Shown here: piece by piece, positions 34,501 through 44,882 of the stretch
Position numbering within the stretch: position 1 is the first letter of the stretch
Layout of the letters: each line of letters opens with the position of its first letter
Source: Drosophila miranda
Lineage: Eukaryota > Arthropoda > Insecta > Diptera > Drosophilidae
Direction of reading: 5' to 3'
Assembly (NCBI RefSeq): GCF_003369915.1
Contig: NC_046673.1
Span: 1,100,001 to 1,164,000 of the forward strand
Length of the DNA stretch: 64,000 bases
The notes under the pieces: model-generated
Database searches by the model: none
What the model was told of the DNA's origin: nothing
Seen by the model: only the letters and a program-made list of their open reading frames with translations
Made by a program: the position numbers and the translations under genes

Positions 34501-37500
34501 AACCGACCGCACGGGGTGGATGTAGTTGGTGGTCGGGATGTACCACGACTAAGGTGATCAACGCACAAAACTGCTAAATGGCGGAGGCAGAGAGCTACAT
34601 GCATATACATATGTATGTATAGATAGAGAGAGGAGCATGTTCTCCAATGCAAGGCATACAAATATAAGGTACGACAGTCACACACACAAGAACAACTGCA
34701 ATGGATTATAATACTAAGCATACATACATATGTACATCTGTACATCTGTACATCCATATGTACATATGTATGTTAAGTGCTATCTCAGACTGCCTTACCC
34801 TGTCATAAGTGTACCTTCCTCCATTGCATCCACTGCCCTGGCGCGTGTTGGATTTCCTTCCCCTTCATTTCCTACCCCACATGAATCCAATTGAACACAA
34901 ATTGAATAAGAGTCAAAAGCAAAATCCGCTTGGCGTCGCCTCTCCCTCTCGCACTCGTGGCGTGTGTGGTGTGTCGTGCCTATGTGCTTCTCTACTAATG
35001 TGCGTGTATGTCGCGCCTTGGGAAAAAATCATATTTGACTGTTGTCGCTGTTCCTGCTTCTGCTGTCACCCCCTTCCCCATAAGCTTTTGCGGTTGCTGT
35101 TACATTTGTTGTCTCCTTTTTCCTTATCTTGCTGCTGCTGTTATCCCTTTCGTGTCCTTTTGATTACTGTGGCTGTTGTCCGCGTCCCTGTCCCCTGCTT
35201 TAACGTCTTTATGTTGTTTTTGTCCAGTGCTTCCTCTTCATTCTGTTGCTACTGCTGCCTTCTTCTTCTCCTTCTCCTTTCTATTACCTCTGTACCCTGC
35301 TACTTCTTCGCACTGCTGCTCTTGTCATCCACTCTCTTCTCTTCTTGTTGCTATCATTGGTTCTTCTTCTGCTCCTCCTTTCACATTCTGCTCTTGTTGT
35401 TGCTGTTGCTTTCTCTAATTTGTGTTTTTTAGTTGCGTTTAATGCTCTCCGAGGGCGTCGACGTCATAAGCGTCACTGTCGGTGTCGCCGTCGCTCATGC
35501 TGCTGTCACCGCTGTCGCGGTCACTGTCGCTGTCTCCGTCGCTATTCCCATAGCGCGACCCGACCAGGCCAGACCAGAGAAGCGACATCACTCGTTGCGT
35601 TGCCGCCCGTCGCGTTGGTTGCTATTTCTCCGTCCGTGTATATCTGTTTCTCTCGCTGGTCCGATCCTGGGCAGTCTGACATCGTCGAGTATCGTCGGGC
35701 ATCGTCGGGTAGCATAGGGCATCATCGTGCATCGTCGGACATCGCCGAGCAACGTCAAAGAACAGGATGAACACAACGGCTACTATGCTGGCCCACATGG
35801 CGCCCTGCCGGGATACAACACCGGAGCAACTGGCGCAGCTCATCGATATGCACCTGGGCGAGCTGCGCGAGAAGGAGCCCAACTGGACGCTGGCCGCCTC
35901 GACGGTGGCCGGCCGCGGGGTGTTCGCCACTCGGGACATCGTCGCAGGAGAGCTGATCTTCCGGGAACGCGCGCTGGTGGTGGGGCCTACGGCGCGCAAG
36001 GGCCAGCTGAGCACATGCGTTTGCTGCCACCGGTTGCTACCGACGCAGGGTTTTCTCTGCAAGCAGCGTTGCACGCTGCCCGTGTGCGCCGCCTGCTCCG
36101 GATCGGTGACGCACCGGGCGGAGTGCGAGCACTTCCGCCGCTGGCAGCCAAAGGACGCGGACGCTGAGGAAGAGCAGGTGAACCCACTGTCGCTGCGCAT
36201 CCTCACCGCCGTACGGGTCTTCCATCTAGGAAAGGAGCAGCGCCACCTGGTGGACGCCATGCAGGCGAACGCTGAACGGGGCTTCCGTCAGGAGATCATC
36301 AAGGCAGCGCAATGCTTCCGCAACTTTCCAACTACAGACAAGCCCTTCATGGATCAGCTTTTCCGCATTGTCGGCGTGCTTAACACGAACGCCTTTGAAG
36401 CGCCATGCCGCACCGACGGCCGCGAGACGCTACTACGGGGCCTGTTCCCGCTTACGGCGATCATGAACCACGAGTGTACCCCCAACGCTAGCCACTACTT
36501 CGACAACGGGCGCCTGGCCATAGTCCGGGCTGCCAGAGACATACCAAAGGGCGGGGAGATTACTACTACCTACACCAAGATCCTCTGGGGCAACCTTACG
36601 CGCGGCATCTTCCTTAAGATGACGAAGCACTTCATGTGTGACTGTACCAGGTGCAATGACAACACTGTGAGTAGGTGAATCGCCAATCGGCTCCGGGGCA
36701 AGGTTCTTATTCAACTATCTAAGGGCGCGCGCACACTATAGTCGAAAGCGGAGCCCAAAAGTGCTCTAAAAGCTCGCTTAGATAAGCTCATCTTTGCTTG
36801 ATCGATCAAACATGTTTGTTTTTATCATTTGAAAGTGCGTCTGATATCTACCATCAATATTTCGTTACTATGGCAGCTACATATTTGATATTAGTGGTCC
36901 GATTTTTCCAAATCTTTCTGAAGTAAATACTTATATGTCCATATAGAAACATTAAGTTACAAAACTGCGAACTTTTATTTTGATTATCTAAAAAACAGAT
37001 ATGTTTTTCTCAGGAGAACATGTTTTTGACCGATCGTTCCCACAGCAGCTTTATGATACATACACTCCCCGGCACTTGAATACGACACACTAAAATGTAC
37101 ACTTTAGGCACCAATATATTCATCGTTTTATTGAGATACACGTACATACATACGTATAATATATGTTTGCGGCTATCAGATAATCTTTCAACTTAGTCGA
37201 CAGGTTAGTTAGTCAAAAAGCTTAGATCTGAATTTTGAAAGCTTCCTACGCTCAGCTCCGCTTTTGGCTCCTCTTCCGACAATAGTGTGCGCGAGGCCCA
37301 TGTACATATAAGCATGGCACTGATACAGTCTTTATCGAAATATAATATCGATTTAGTCTGCTCACTGCTCGGATTATCGTGAGCTTGGAATATCACCTTT
37401 AACAATTTTGCTGCATAAATCCTGTCAGTGGAAGCTTTAACCTCCATAAATACTCCTAGCTTTGCACGGCATAGTCACATTTTTTGAGTGGATTTTCTAC

Positions 37501-39387
37501 TTTCTAAGAAGCTTTGCTACAAGAGCTTTAGGAACTTACCCTTTTTGCAAAAGGGCTTCATTTTATAATGCTGAAATCTAAATATTATCGCTTAGCATTT
37601 TCGTCCCATCGACACAAGTCTTGATCTGAGGCATGGCCCTCGATCAACACCACTGGCAAAGGCCCTCACTTACGTATAAAGCAATTATTGAAATTTCGAA
37701 CAAATATTTTGCATGAATTTCAACAGAATACATATGTATATTCTTGGCCAACGTTAGATGTCAACGTCGCTGTTTTTCTCTCTATCTCCCTATACGAGCA
37801 CGTGTATGTACATATGTACATATGTTGAGTGGGCATATATGTACATACTCACATCCATACATACATGCACCTAAAGAAAAAAGGGCTGAAATTTTAATAT
37901 TTAATATTTACACTTCGATTTAATTATTTATGCGATTATATTTATTTCGAGAGTGGAAATATTATGAATTGAAGTGTTTTCACGTTCACTTTCGTTTTCA
38001 CATTAATATTTAAATAATTATCTTTGACATTTCATACTTAAATTAAATAATTCCATATTCAAATTATATATTATATATATATACTTATATATAAATATTT
38101 CATACAAATTTAATATATTATATCAATTTTATAGTATTTTAAATTTGGATTAAATATGGTCTCTATTAAAACGACATTTAAATACAATTTTATATGTTGG
38201 AATCAAAGTCAATTATATTTAATCTCAGCGTGTTTGTATTTAAAAACCACATGTTTTATTTAAATATCGCTGTGCTTTTTTTTACTGAGTCTACTATTTT
38301 TCTCTCGGTGTACATATGTAAATGTGTATATATATATCTGTATCTGCTCATTATGATGTGGTATTGCTGCTCTTTCTGCGGGATTAGTTGAATAATGGCC
38401 TCGGGCGTTGGCAGGCCAGGCCACCTGACACAAATGCGTTCCCTAATTAAATTAGCTCTATGTTTTTTCTTGCACTTGCCAGGAGTGTCGCCAAGGGGGG
38501 CGTCAAGCTGGTGACGAGGAAACAACAACAAGAGCAGAAGGAAAGCTCAGGGCCTCCTTGATCCCTTACCCTCCTTACCCTTCGATTAGTACACATTACA
38601 TAGTCTTTTGCCTATCAAATCTTCATTATGCATGCATACTCGTATACTTAAACGATTTATATTTAAATTGTCTGGACTTATGCCTGTCTGTATATTGACA
38701 ATACTAAACTCCTCCTTGACTCACCTCCAAAAATAAGATTTCCATAAGCATGACACATTGAATTCTAGTTCGAGTTCGCCAATGTTCCGAAAAATTCGGA
38801 TTTCAGTGGAATGAACTGCGCCGTGAAGTGACAGAGGCGGTCAGCGAACCCGATCCCCGAACTTAACAGAAACTTGAATACAAACCATATTAGCCATTTC
38901 TCTGATCCCCAACTAAAACCAACCCGTCCCTCTGTTTCGCCCCCTGCAGGAGAACGGAACGTACCTGTCTGCGCTGTTCTGCCGGGAGCAGGGCTGTCGG
39001 GGCTTGGTCATACCCGTTCAGACCCGGACCCTGCAGCCAGACTGGCGATGTCTGAGCTGCGAGAATGTCTTTCCTCACTCGAAGATGGCCAGATATCAGG
39101 ACTTCGCACTAAACACCATCAACAATCGGATTAACTCGTGCAGCGTTCCCGACATGATACACTTCATCAACGATCTGTGTCCGCGATTCTGTCCGCCCTC
39201 GAACTACGTTCTTATCGAGGCTAAGCTCAACGTGATCTGGCGCATGACCCGATTCGACACGGACCAGTACACGACCGAGGAGGTGGCGCATAAGGACCGC
39301 TATCGCGAGGACATCCTGGCCATACTTCACAAGCTCGGGGCAGGAGAGTGCACCCTCAAGAAGCTCATCACCGAGGAGATACAGTAA
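31502..39387 (+). CDS. msta: msta, SET-domain protein of SmydA type, isoform from upstream first exon
   Basis: Exons 31502-32434 and 38950-39387 (TAA) join in phase 0 to 456 aa. The first exon encodes the N-half of a SET domain (SGRGIFATRDITKGEELF), a MYND-like cysteine/histidine cluster (CTLCYRL..CGLPVCGECG..HKIEC), the catalytic-fold motif LLNHQCTPNAGHHF, a YAKMLW turn and the post-SET cysteines CQCPRC. The second exon supplies a helical cysteine-containing tail (CREQGCRG..WRCLSC). Family knowledge: SmydA proteins are insect SET/MYND proteins. The msta gene is known to make two proteins of about 450 aa from alternative first exons, matching this layout. Substrate is unknown. The start follows an in-frame region covering the promoter; the ATG after the TATA box giving MSEHPEYPEHPG was chosen. 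The donor is ACG|GTGAGT. The 6.5 kb intron contains the second first exon. Confidence 0.9.
34820..35425 (+). repeat. Pyrimidine-rich tract
   Basis: Roughly 600 bases dominated by C and T on the plus strand, with many CTT, TTCTTCT and TGCTGTT units. It ends about 340 bases before the second msta start codon. Confidence 0.8.
35683..35756 (+). repeat. ATCGTCGGGC short tandem repeat before msta exon 1B
   Basis: Six or seven imperfect repeats of about 10 bases (ATCGTCGGGC, ATCGTCGGAC, ATCGCCGAGC and variants) immediately before the second msta ATG, probably within its 5' UTR. Confidence 0.7.
35767..39387 (+). CDS. msta: msta, SET-domain protein, isoform from downstream first exon
   Basis: Exons 35767-36666 and 38950-39387 (TAA) join in phase 0 to 445 aa. 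The first exon is a diverged paralogue of the upstream first exon. It has GRGVFATRDIVAGELIF, the zinc cluster CVCCHRLLPT..CAACSGSV..HRAEC, a long helical stretch, the SET motif IMNHECTPNASHYF, YTKILWGN, and post-SET cysteines CDCTRC. The donor ACT|GTGAGT has the same phase as the upstream one, so either first exon can use the shared tail exon. The ATG chosen gives MNTTATMLAHMAPC; no earlier in-frame ATG was seen. The two first exons align over nearly their whole length, which implies tandem exon duplication. No TATA box was seen here, in contrast to the upstream promoter. Confidence 0.9.
36667..38949. other. Last intron of msta
   Basis: Intron between exon 1B and the shared tail exon; acceptor CCCCCTGCAG. 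It contains the inverted-repeat element at 36723-37299, AT-rich DNA (37900-38180) and ACATATGTA repeats. No further exon was recognised. Confidence 0.75.
36723..37299. mobile_element. 577 bp element with about 40 bp imperfect terminal inverted repeats
   Basis: The left end GGGCGCGCGCACACTATAG continues as TCGAAAGCGGAGCCCAAAAG. The right end read on the minus strand is GGGCCTCGCGCACACTATTG, then TCGGAAGAGGAGCCAAAAG. The two match over about 40 bases with a few mismatches. The interior is AT-rich and noncoding. This is the shape of a MITE or an internally deleted DNA transposon. No target-site duplication was clear, and the family was not recognised. Confidence 0.7.
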
Positions 39388-39497
39388 AGGCTGCCCAGGA
39401 GATCCCTCCTTCTCTGTTTGCGTGTATGATTTTATATGGATGAAAAAGTGTGTGAGTGCGTTGTTAGTACTGTATTTTGTAATCACTTAAGAAAACC

Positions 39498-39503
39498 AAT
39501 AAA
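39498..39503 (+). terminator. msta polyadenylation signal
   Basis: AATAAA 111 nt after the shared msta stop codon. Confidence 0.7.
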
Positions 39504-40441
39504 CACCAGGATATGTTGTACATACAGCTAGGACTCACTCTATTGTTTGGCACTTCTGTGACAGCTGTCAAGGCAAACAGTTAGCGACAACAACATGTAA
39601 CGACACGTCTGCCAAGAAGGCACAAATAATGTAAACAGTTGCATATATCATTTTCTTTGCCTAAATTGTATTATTGACTAATTGACTGATAATTTTTAGT
39701 TCTACCAACGGGTCCTTAACCCCAGAAAGGTCTGGAGCCCAAGATAAACCAGATAAAGTCGTGGTTATAGTCGGCTCGAGGCCCGTCCGCTGAAACGATG
39801 ATTGTCTCTAGATATCGCGGAGAGATCCACCCAACATCGGAAACTTGCGAGCAGGTCGTATCGGCTTTTTACAGCGGGCGAGAGATTTGTAGCTAGATGC
39901 TTGGCTGTGCTTGATTTTATTTACAAAGAACTGGCAAGGCCGTACAACAGCGAGGACAGCGTCCTCAGTACCACAACAGAAAGAGCCTAGGAGGCGCAAC
40001 AGTCAACCAGTCCTTCCCAACCAAAGAGCCCAGGGAGGAGTTCTGCCTCTGGCGACTCTGCCAGGAGTCACCATGCAATGTGGAACATTGTGCAAACCAA
40101 ACTATCAAGTTTTACCTCACTTAACATTTAAATACAATAATTTATCTGACCTGGCTTGCCCAAGGTTCCACATTTAATGGTGCCTCCTGAGAGAGGCGGC
40201 AGGCCTGCCATCGGTTGTCTGAGCATCCAAAGAAGTTCTATCGTCCTGCTTTTGACGCCTACCATCGTCGCGCCTTATGCTATTGCTTAACTTTTTCTTG
40301 TACAGTCGCGTTCAATATCGATTAGCAAAAAACTAAGAGAAACCGAGAACACTGGATTCTTAGCTCCAGATTGCTTAGTTCAGCTAAGTTCAACTGTTAT
40401 TGATAAAGCACCATTGCCAATTGCACTGCCCTTCGTTGCAG

Positions 40442-40606
40442 GACGAAATCCGTGAAGGACGTCCAAGATCAGTTGTTGTGCAACAAAATATCGATGCTGT
40501 GAGCGAAGGAATCGAGCAAGATCGTCATGTCCCAAAGCGAGAGATTGGTGCATTCTTGGGCATTAGTATGACGTCCATCAATAAGATTTTCCATGATCGT
40601 CTAAGA
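40442..40606 (+). pseudogene. Mariner-family transposase fragment
   Basis: An open segment of about 55 codons resembles the helix-turn-helix N-terminal region of mariner transposases: DEIREGRPRS, then IDAVSEGIEQDRHV, then REIGAFLGISMTSINKI. The first helices and the whole DD34D catalytic part are missing, so it is a dead fragment. No inverted repeats were found nearby. Confidence 0.7.
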
Positions 40607-40820
40607 ATTTAAAAATCGGTCAAAAGGAGGCTAGTGTCATGCATATATGAATTTGAGCCCGGGTGTTTTAGAGCGAGCCAAATGCCACAAAAGTTTTCGC
40701 AACGAACCGTTTGTTCGAAAACGAATTTATTGGAGAATTTTGAGAATTTCCAGCTATCAAAATATCCCATTTTTGCAATTATATTAAAGATGAGATTTAC
40801 GACAAAACTATGCGAGCGTT

Positions 40821-41063
40821 GCAGGTTCTGGAGGTTGTGTCCGAACTTATCATCTTGGCGACGGCTACGAAGCTCTGGTTGGACCCTATCAGTCGTTCTT
40901 TCCTAAGGGTCGTCCGTTTGTCAATGTGCCCATATCGCACAAGTCATTTCGGATGGTTATATCGGCCTTAAAGTATATTAAGCGGCACAACATGTGGTAT
41001 CAGCAGAAAAGTATAAATGATTTTGAGGCCACCAAAAAATATTATATCTCGTATCTGTTCTGA
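40821..41063 (+). pseudogene. Unidentified protein-coding-like fragment (80 codons, no start)
   Basis: An 80-codon open frame ending in TGA with normal-looking composition, including GDGYEALVGPYQSFFP and RPFVNVPISHKSFRMV. It has no start codon. It lies between mariner and LINE debris. I do not recognise the family. It could be the end of a captured or duplicated gene, or part of a transposon protein. Confidence 0.4.
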
Positions 41064-41196
41064 GGGGCATCAAAATCAATCAAAATCATTTGATGAACCC
41101 CATCTTTTGTACTAAACATAGAGCTATCGAATGGCCTAAAAAGCCCCGGTGTAAATATTTTTTTCAATCATTTTTGTACATCAAAAGCGTACGAAA

Positions 41197-41380
41197 GCAA
41201 ACTTGTTCCACCTTAATGCTTCGAAATGCAAAGTTATGACATTTCATCGTTCTAGCCCCTTGTTGGCTCCCTATCCCCTATTTGGTGGTTCTCTTGAGAG
41301 AATTACTCTGGTGGATGATCTTGGTGTTATGTTAGACCCCAAATTAAAGTTTTCTGAACACATTTCTACCATGGTATATT
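41197..41380 (+). pseudogene. Non-LTR retrotransposon reverse transcriptase fragment
   Basis: The frame reads LNASKCKVMTFHR, then LVDDLGVMLDPKLKFSEHI. This is the characteristic block just after the catalytic core in many insect LINE reverse transcriptases. The similarity fades after about 41380; no endonuclease or YADD motif is attached. It is on the opposite strand from, and separate from, the larger LINE at 46.7-50.9 kb. Confidence 0.7.
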
Positions 41381-41693
41381 ATTCACGATTCCACGACAAA
41401 TCACGATTCCTATTAGACTTACTAGAAATTTTCTACCGTTGTTCCTTCCACTTTTTAGATCGAATTATTCCTTGTCTTATAATATGTAATTGTAGTGGTA
41501 ATTGTATTTTGAATGCATGCCTAGTTCTCTTAGTAACTTTAGTGCTCATTTTCCTCGAATATTAGTCTAGCAGCTATCTTTCCGGCATGCTCGCGTAACA
41601 GCCTTCTGTTGGTTTCAAACGATCCATTTGACGGTGCAGTAATTGCATCGCCTCTTGCAAGATGCAGTCATTGCATGTCAACGCCCAAGACAA

Positions 41694-42807
41694 AAACGAG
41701 GGGGAACGTTGGGAGTTGCTGCGGACACCGCAACTCTACATTTATACCCGATACTTAGTCAGTATGGCTCTCCTACGGCAGACGCCGCTAATATCAAACG
41801 ACACGACAAAAAGTGCGTGCGAGAGAGACAGAAAATCAGTCTGAGCGTGGCGTCGGGCGCTGCGTAGCCACTGCAAATTGATTTGTTCCTTTTGGCTATA
41901 AAAATGATCTGATCTGATCCAGATTCAGCAATCTGATAGATATGGTCATTATGTATGATTCTGCGTTTTTAGTTTTCTCGTATCCTCAATATTGTGGATG
42001 CAACAGATTTTCGTTCTTTGTGGGGGCGGAAGGGGGTGGGGTGAAATTTTGAGATATACGTTTTAAAGTGAGATCTAACAAAAGTGTGGATATCAAATTT
42101 GGTTACTTTAGCCTTAATAGTCTCTGAGATTTGTGGATGCCCCAGATTTTCGTCCTTTGCGGGGACGGAAGGGGGTGTGGCGAAATTTGGACACAAAATG
42201 GTCAAGGTCCGATATCACAGGAGTGTGGATATCAAATTTGGTTGCTCTGGCTCTTATAGGTTCTGAGATCCTTGAACTCATATTTTGCAATTGGCAAAAC
42301 CGACCATGAAACCTGTGTGTTAGAGAGAGACAGAGCGAGAAAGAATGAAATTGTTTTCTTGATTCTGGCTATAATAATTATACAATCTGGTTCAGATTTT
42401 GCTTTCAAAAAGAGATAGTCATCCTCTACGATTCTGCGCTTTCAATTTTTTCGTATCTTTGAAATTGTGGATGCCAAAGATTTTCGCTCTTTGTGGAGGC
42501 GGAAGTGGGCGGGGCAATGTTTTGAAACATTCCTGTAACAGTGACATATCACAGAAGTCTCGATCCAAAACATCGTTGCACTAGCTTTTATAGTCTTTGA
42601 GCACTAGGCGCTAATAGGGACGGACAGACGGACGGACAGACGACAGACGGACGGACGGACAGGGCTCAATCGACTCGGCTATTGAGCTGATCAAGAATAT
42701 ATATGCTTTATGGGATCGGAAACGATTCTTCTGGACGTTACACACATCCATTTTCACCACATATCTAATATACCCCAATACTCATTTTGAGTGTCGGGTA
42801 TAAAAAT
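41694..42807. mobile_element. DINE-1/SGM-like element, copy B
   Basis: Same structure as copy A: AAACGAGGGGG border, stem-loop with GAGTTGC and GCAACTC, TATACCCGATACT, three GTGGATGC..AGATTTTCG modules, a shorter GACGGACA array (42619-42661), the core CGACTCGGCTATTGA, and a right end with GAGTGTCGGGTATA. Scattered substitutions and small indels relative to A and C suggest an independent older insertion. Confidence 0.85.
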
Positions 42808-44720
42808 AAAGTCTGCGACCCGCGGAAATGCCCATTTATTAATTTGTGGATCATGTGGATGTGTGTAACACCCAAAAAGAAGCGTGTTCAACCCATAAAA
42901 TATATACATATATTGTTGATCAGCACCAATAGCCGAGTCGATATACATAGCTTTTATTGCCCTGCACGAGTGCACACTAATTCGTGTTTACAGTTAGGAA
43001 TCACACTGTGCACAGTATCAAAAATGATTCATGTCTCCTTTTCACACCATCTTTCAATTAATTTTCTTTCCTTCATTTGCTGACTCATTGACTCAAGGCA
43101 TAATTGTCGAGTGAGTCCTGTCATTTCGTATGACTCGCACTCACACTGTTACGAAAAAAGTTGTGACAGAGAGAGAGTGTATGTGGTGTCTCTCTCGCTC
43201 AATTTGTTGTGCATTGTTTTGCTCACAGCAGTGTGGAATGTGTGAGCCAGATGAGAAGGAAATTTTCATTTAATTTCCTGTCGGTGCTTGTACTGTTTAC
43301 TAATTACTGAAAATGGAAAATTCGATTGTTGGTTCTTTTGATTATGTAAGTTTAGTAGAAAACTGTATGCGTGTGTTTCTATTCGAATATTATATGTACA
43401 TTTAAACACAAAGACAATAGTTCAGTTTCCGTGAAGAACGGATCGTATGAAATCTCTTGTTTCCAAATGAGCTTTAATTTATGGTGGTTATGTTGGCTGT
43501 TCTACAATCAGGTTGAAGATTTCAATGAATTCCAAGCTGAGCGGGGTCACTGATACGCTAAATAACGATCAGCGCTTATTGCTAAAGAATGCCTTGTTCT
43601 TGGGTGCGGTGCCGATGTGAATCAACCTTCGGCAGATCAGCGCGAGGTTCCCAGTGTGGTAGCAGCGATTGCCTCCCATGATCACTGCGGGGCACCTTAC
43701 TACATGCCAAATCGCTTGCCCAAGATATCGACTCGTCCTCCGCCCCTAAGGGGGATTCTTCGCGACTTTTGTCCTTGGAAAGTTGTCCGTATTTTTAGCT
43801 TCTCCCGGACACTCGCGTCCGGCCTCGTATACGATTTTCTGAACGAACTCGAAGACTGAGCCTCAAGGGGGAAAATTGGCGGAAACCCAGCGAAGCTTAA
43901 CGCTAAGGAAGTCACACCCAATGCTTCTGGAATGAAGCATCAACCTCGGTGTCGCCCTGGACCGGCGACTGACTTGGTAGCTCTGATAGCTCCATCAAGC
44001 TATCCACAGTCCACCCTCGGCCACTAAGGAGAAGACGGATGAAAAGAAGATGGCCATCAAACAATTGGATCTTTGGACGCTCCCCAACTGGGCGCCTCCT
44101 AATAGCTATGTAGCTCTACTAGTTAGCTAGTTCCTAATAAATCTACTAATAGCTGATACTTACACAGCAGCAGTGTGTACCTTCAATAAACTACTACTGC
44201 TATTCTTAAGACCTCTTTAAGGTCTGAAAGTCGATTATTTTGTCATCATTTATATAATTTTAGGCTTAACAATCACCATTTTTGGTGTTGTTTAGGCTAT
44301 AGCAAAAACTCAAGGTAGGATAAGAATCAATTAAATAATTGTATGAGCAGTATTTTTGTTATGGTGCGAAGTCTTAGTCATGCATGTCTAAGTGTATCTT
44401 GACTTGGACGTTATGTGGTTAAATTCTCATTGCAAGGGACTATGCTTCTATAATCGCGAAAAAAAGAAATACCCTCGATGGCCCGCGGTCATATTTGGCG
44501 GTCCAACATGGTTCTTTTTTTATTTTAATTTCCAAGTTTAACATATGCATTTAAATAAAATGTCAAAGTTTCGTCGAAAGGTGTTTATTTTGTTATTTTG
44601 GAAAGTATCAGGGTTTGAATATTTGGTGAAATTCTGTTTTGTGAAGAAATTAACCAATCACACTGATAGGATTCACAAATGTTGAGGATGTAAGGATTTA
44701 AAAAAAATAATATTTGTTGT
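42808..44720. other. Intergenic DNA, unassigned, possibly repeat-derived
   Basis: No gene found. The stretch 43560-44215 has higher GC, broken frames and an AATAAA-containing tail near 44190 (CTTCAATAAACTAC), which could be an old LTR or retroposon remnant. The evidence is weak. Flanking DNA is AT-rich. Confidence 0.4.
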
Positions 44721-44726
44721 TCTAAG

Positions 44727-44882
44727 GAGGACAACGCCTCTACATTTATGCCAGATGCTCAATCAGTATGGCTCCCCTCTGCCAGAAGGCACACACATTG
44801 CACGACGAGAGTGTGTGAAAGAAAGGGAATGAGTAATGAGTAAGCATGCCACAGATTTTCCACCTTTGTGGGACGGGTAAGC
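44727..44882. mobile_element. Diverged DINE-1-like left-end fragment
   Basis: GGACAACGCCTCTACATTTATGCC, AGTATGGCTCCCCTCTGCC, GTGTGTGAAAGAAAG and a final CCACAGATTTTCCACCTTTGTGGG follow the order of the left third of copies A-C with much divergence. The stem-loop and the right end are lost. Confidence 0.6.

Larger units (their letters stand above)
32435..35766. other. Intronic region between the two msta first exons
   Basis: Noncoding DNA with ACATATGTATG repeats (33980-34060, 34600-34770) and a pyrimidine-rich region (34820-35425). Low-complexity reading frames of up to 207 codons in the pyrimidine tract are judged accidental. No exon was recognised. Confidence 0.7.
39388..41693. other. Intergenic region after msta, transposon fragments
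   Basis: After the msta 3' UTR there is a GC-richer segment (about 39680-40180) that looks repeat-derived but was not identified, then mariner-like, unknown and LINE fragments listed separately. No intact gene. Confidence 0.6.

Noticed and set aside
34809..35432. 207-codon plus-strand frame in the msta intron
   Set aside because: Composed of Leu/Ser/Phe/Cys from a pyrimidine-rich tract, with no splice or start context.
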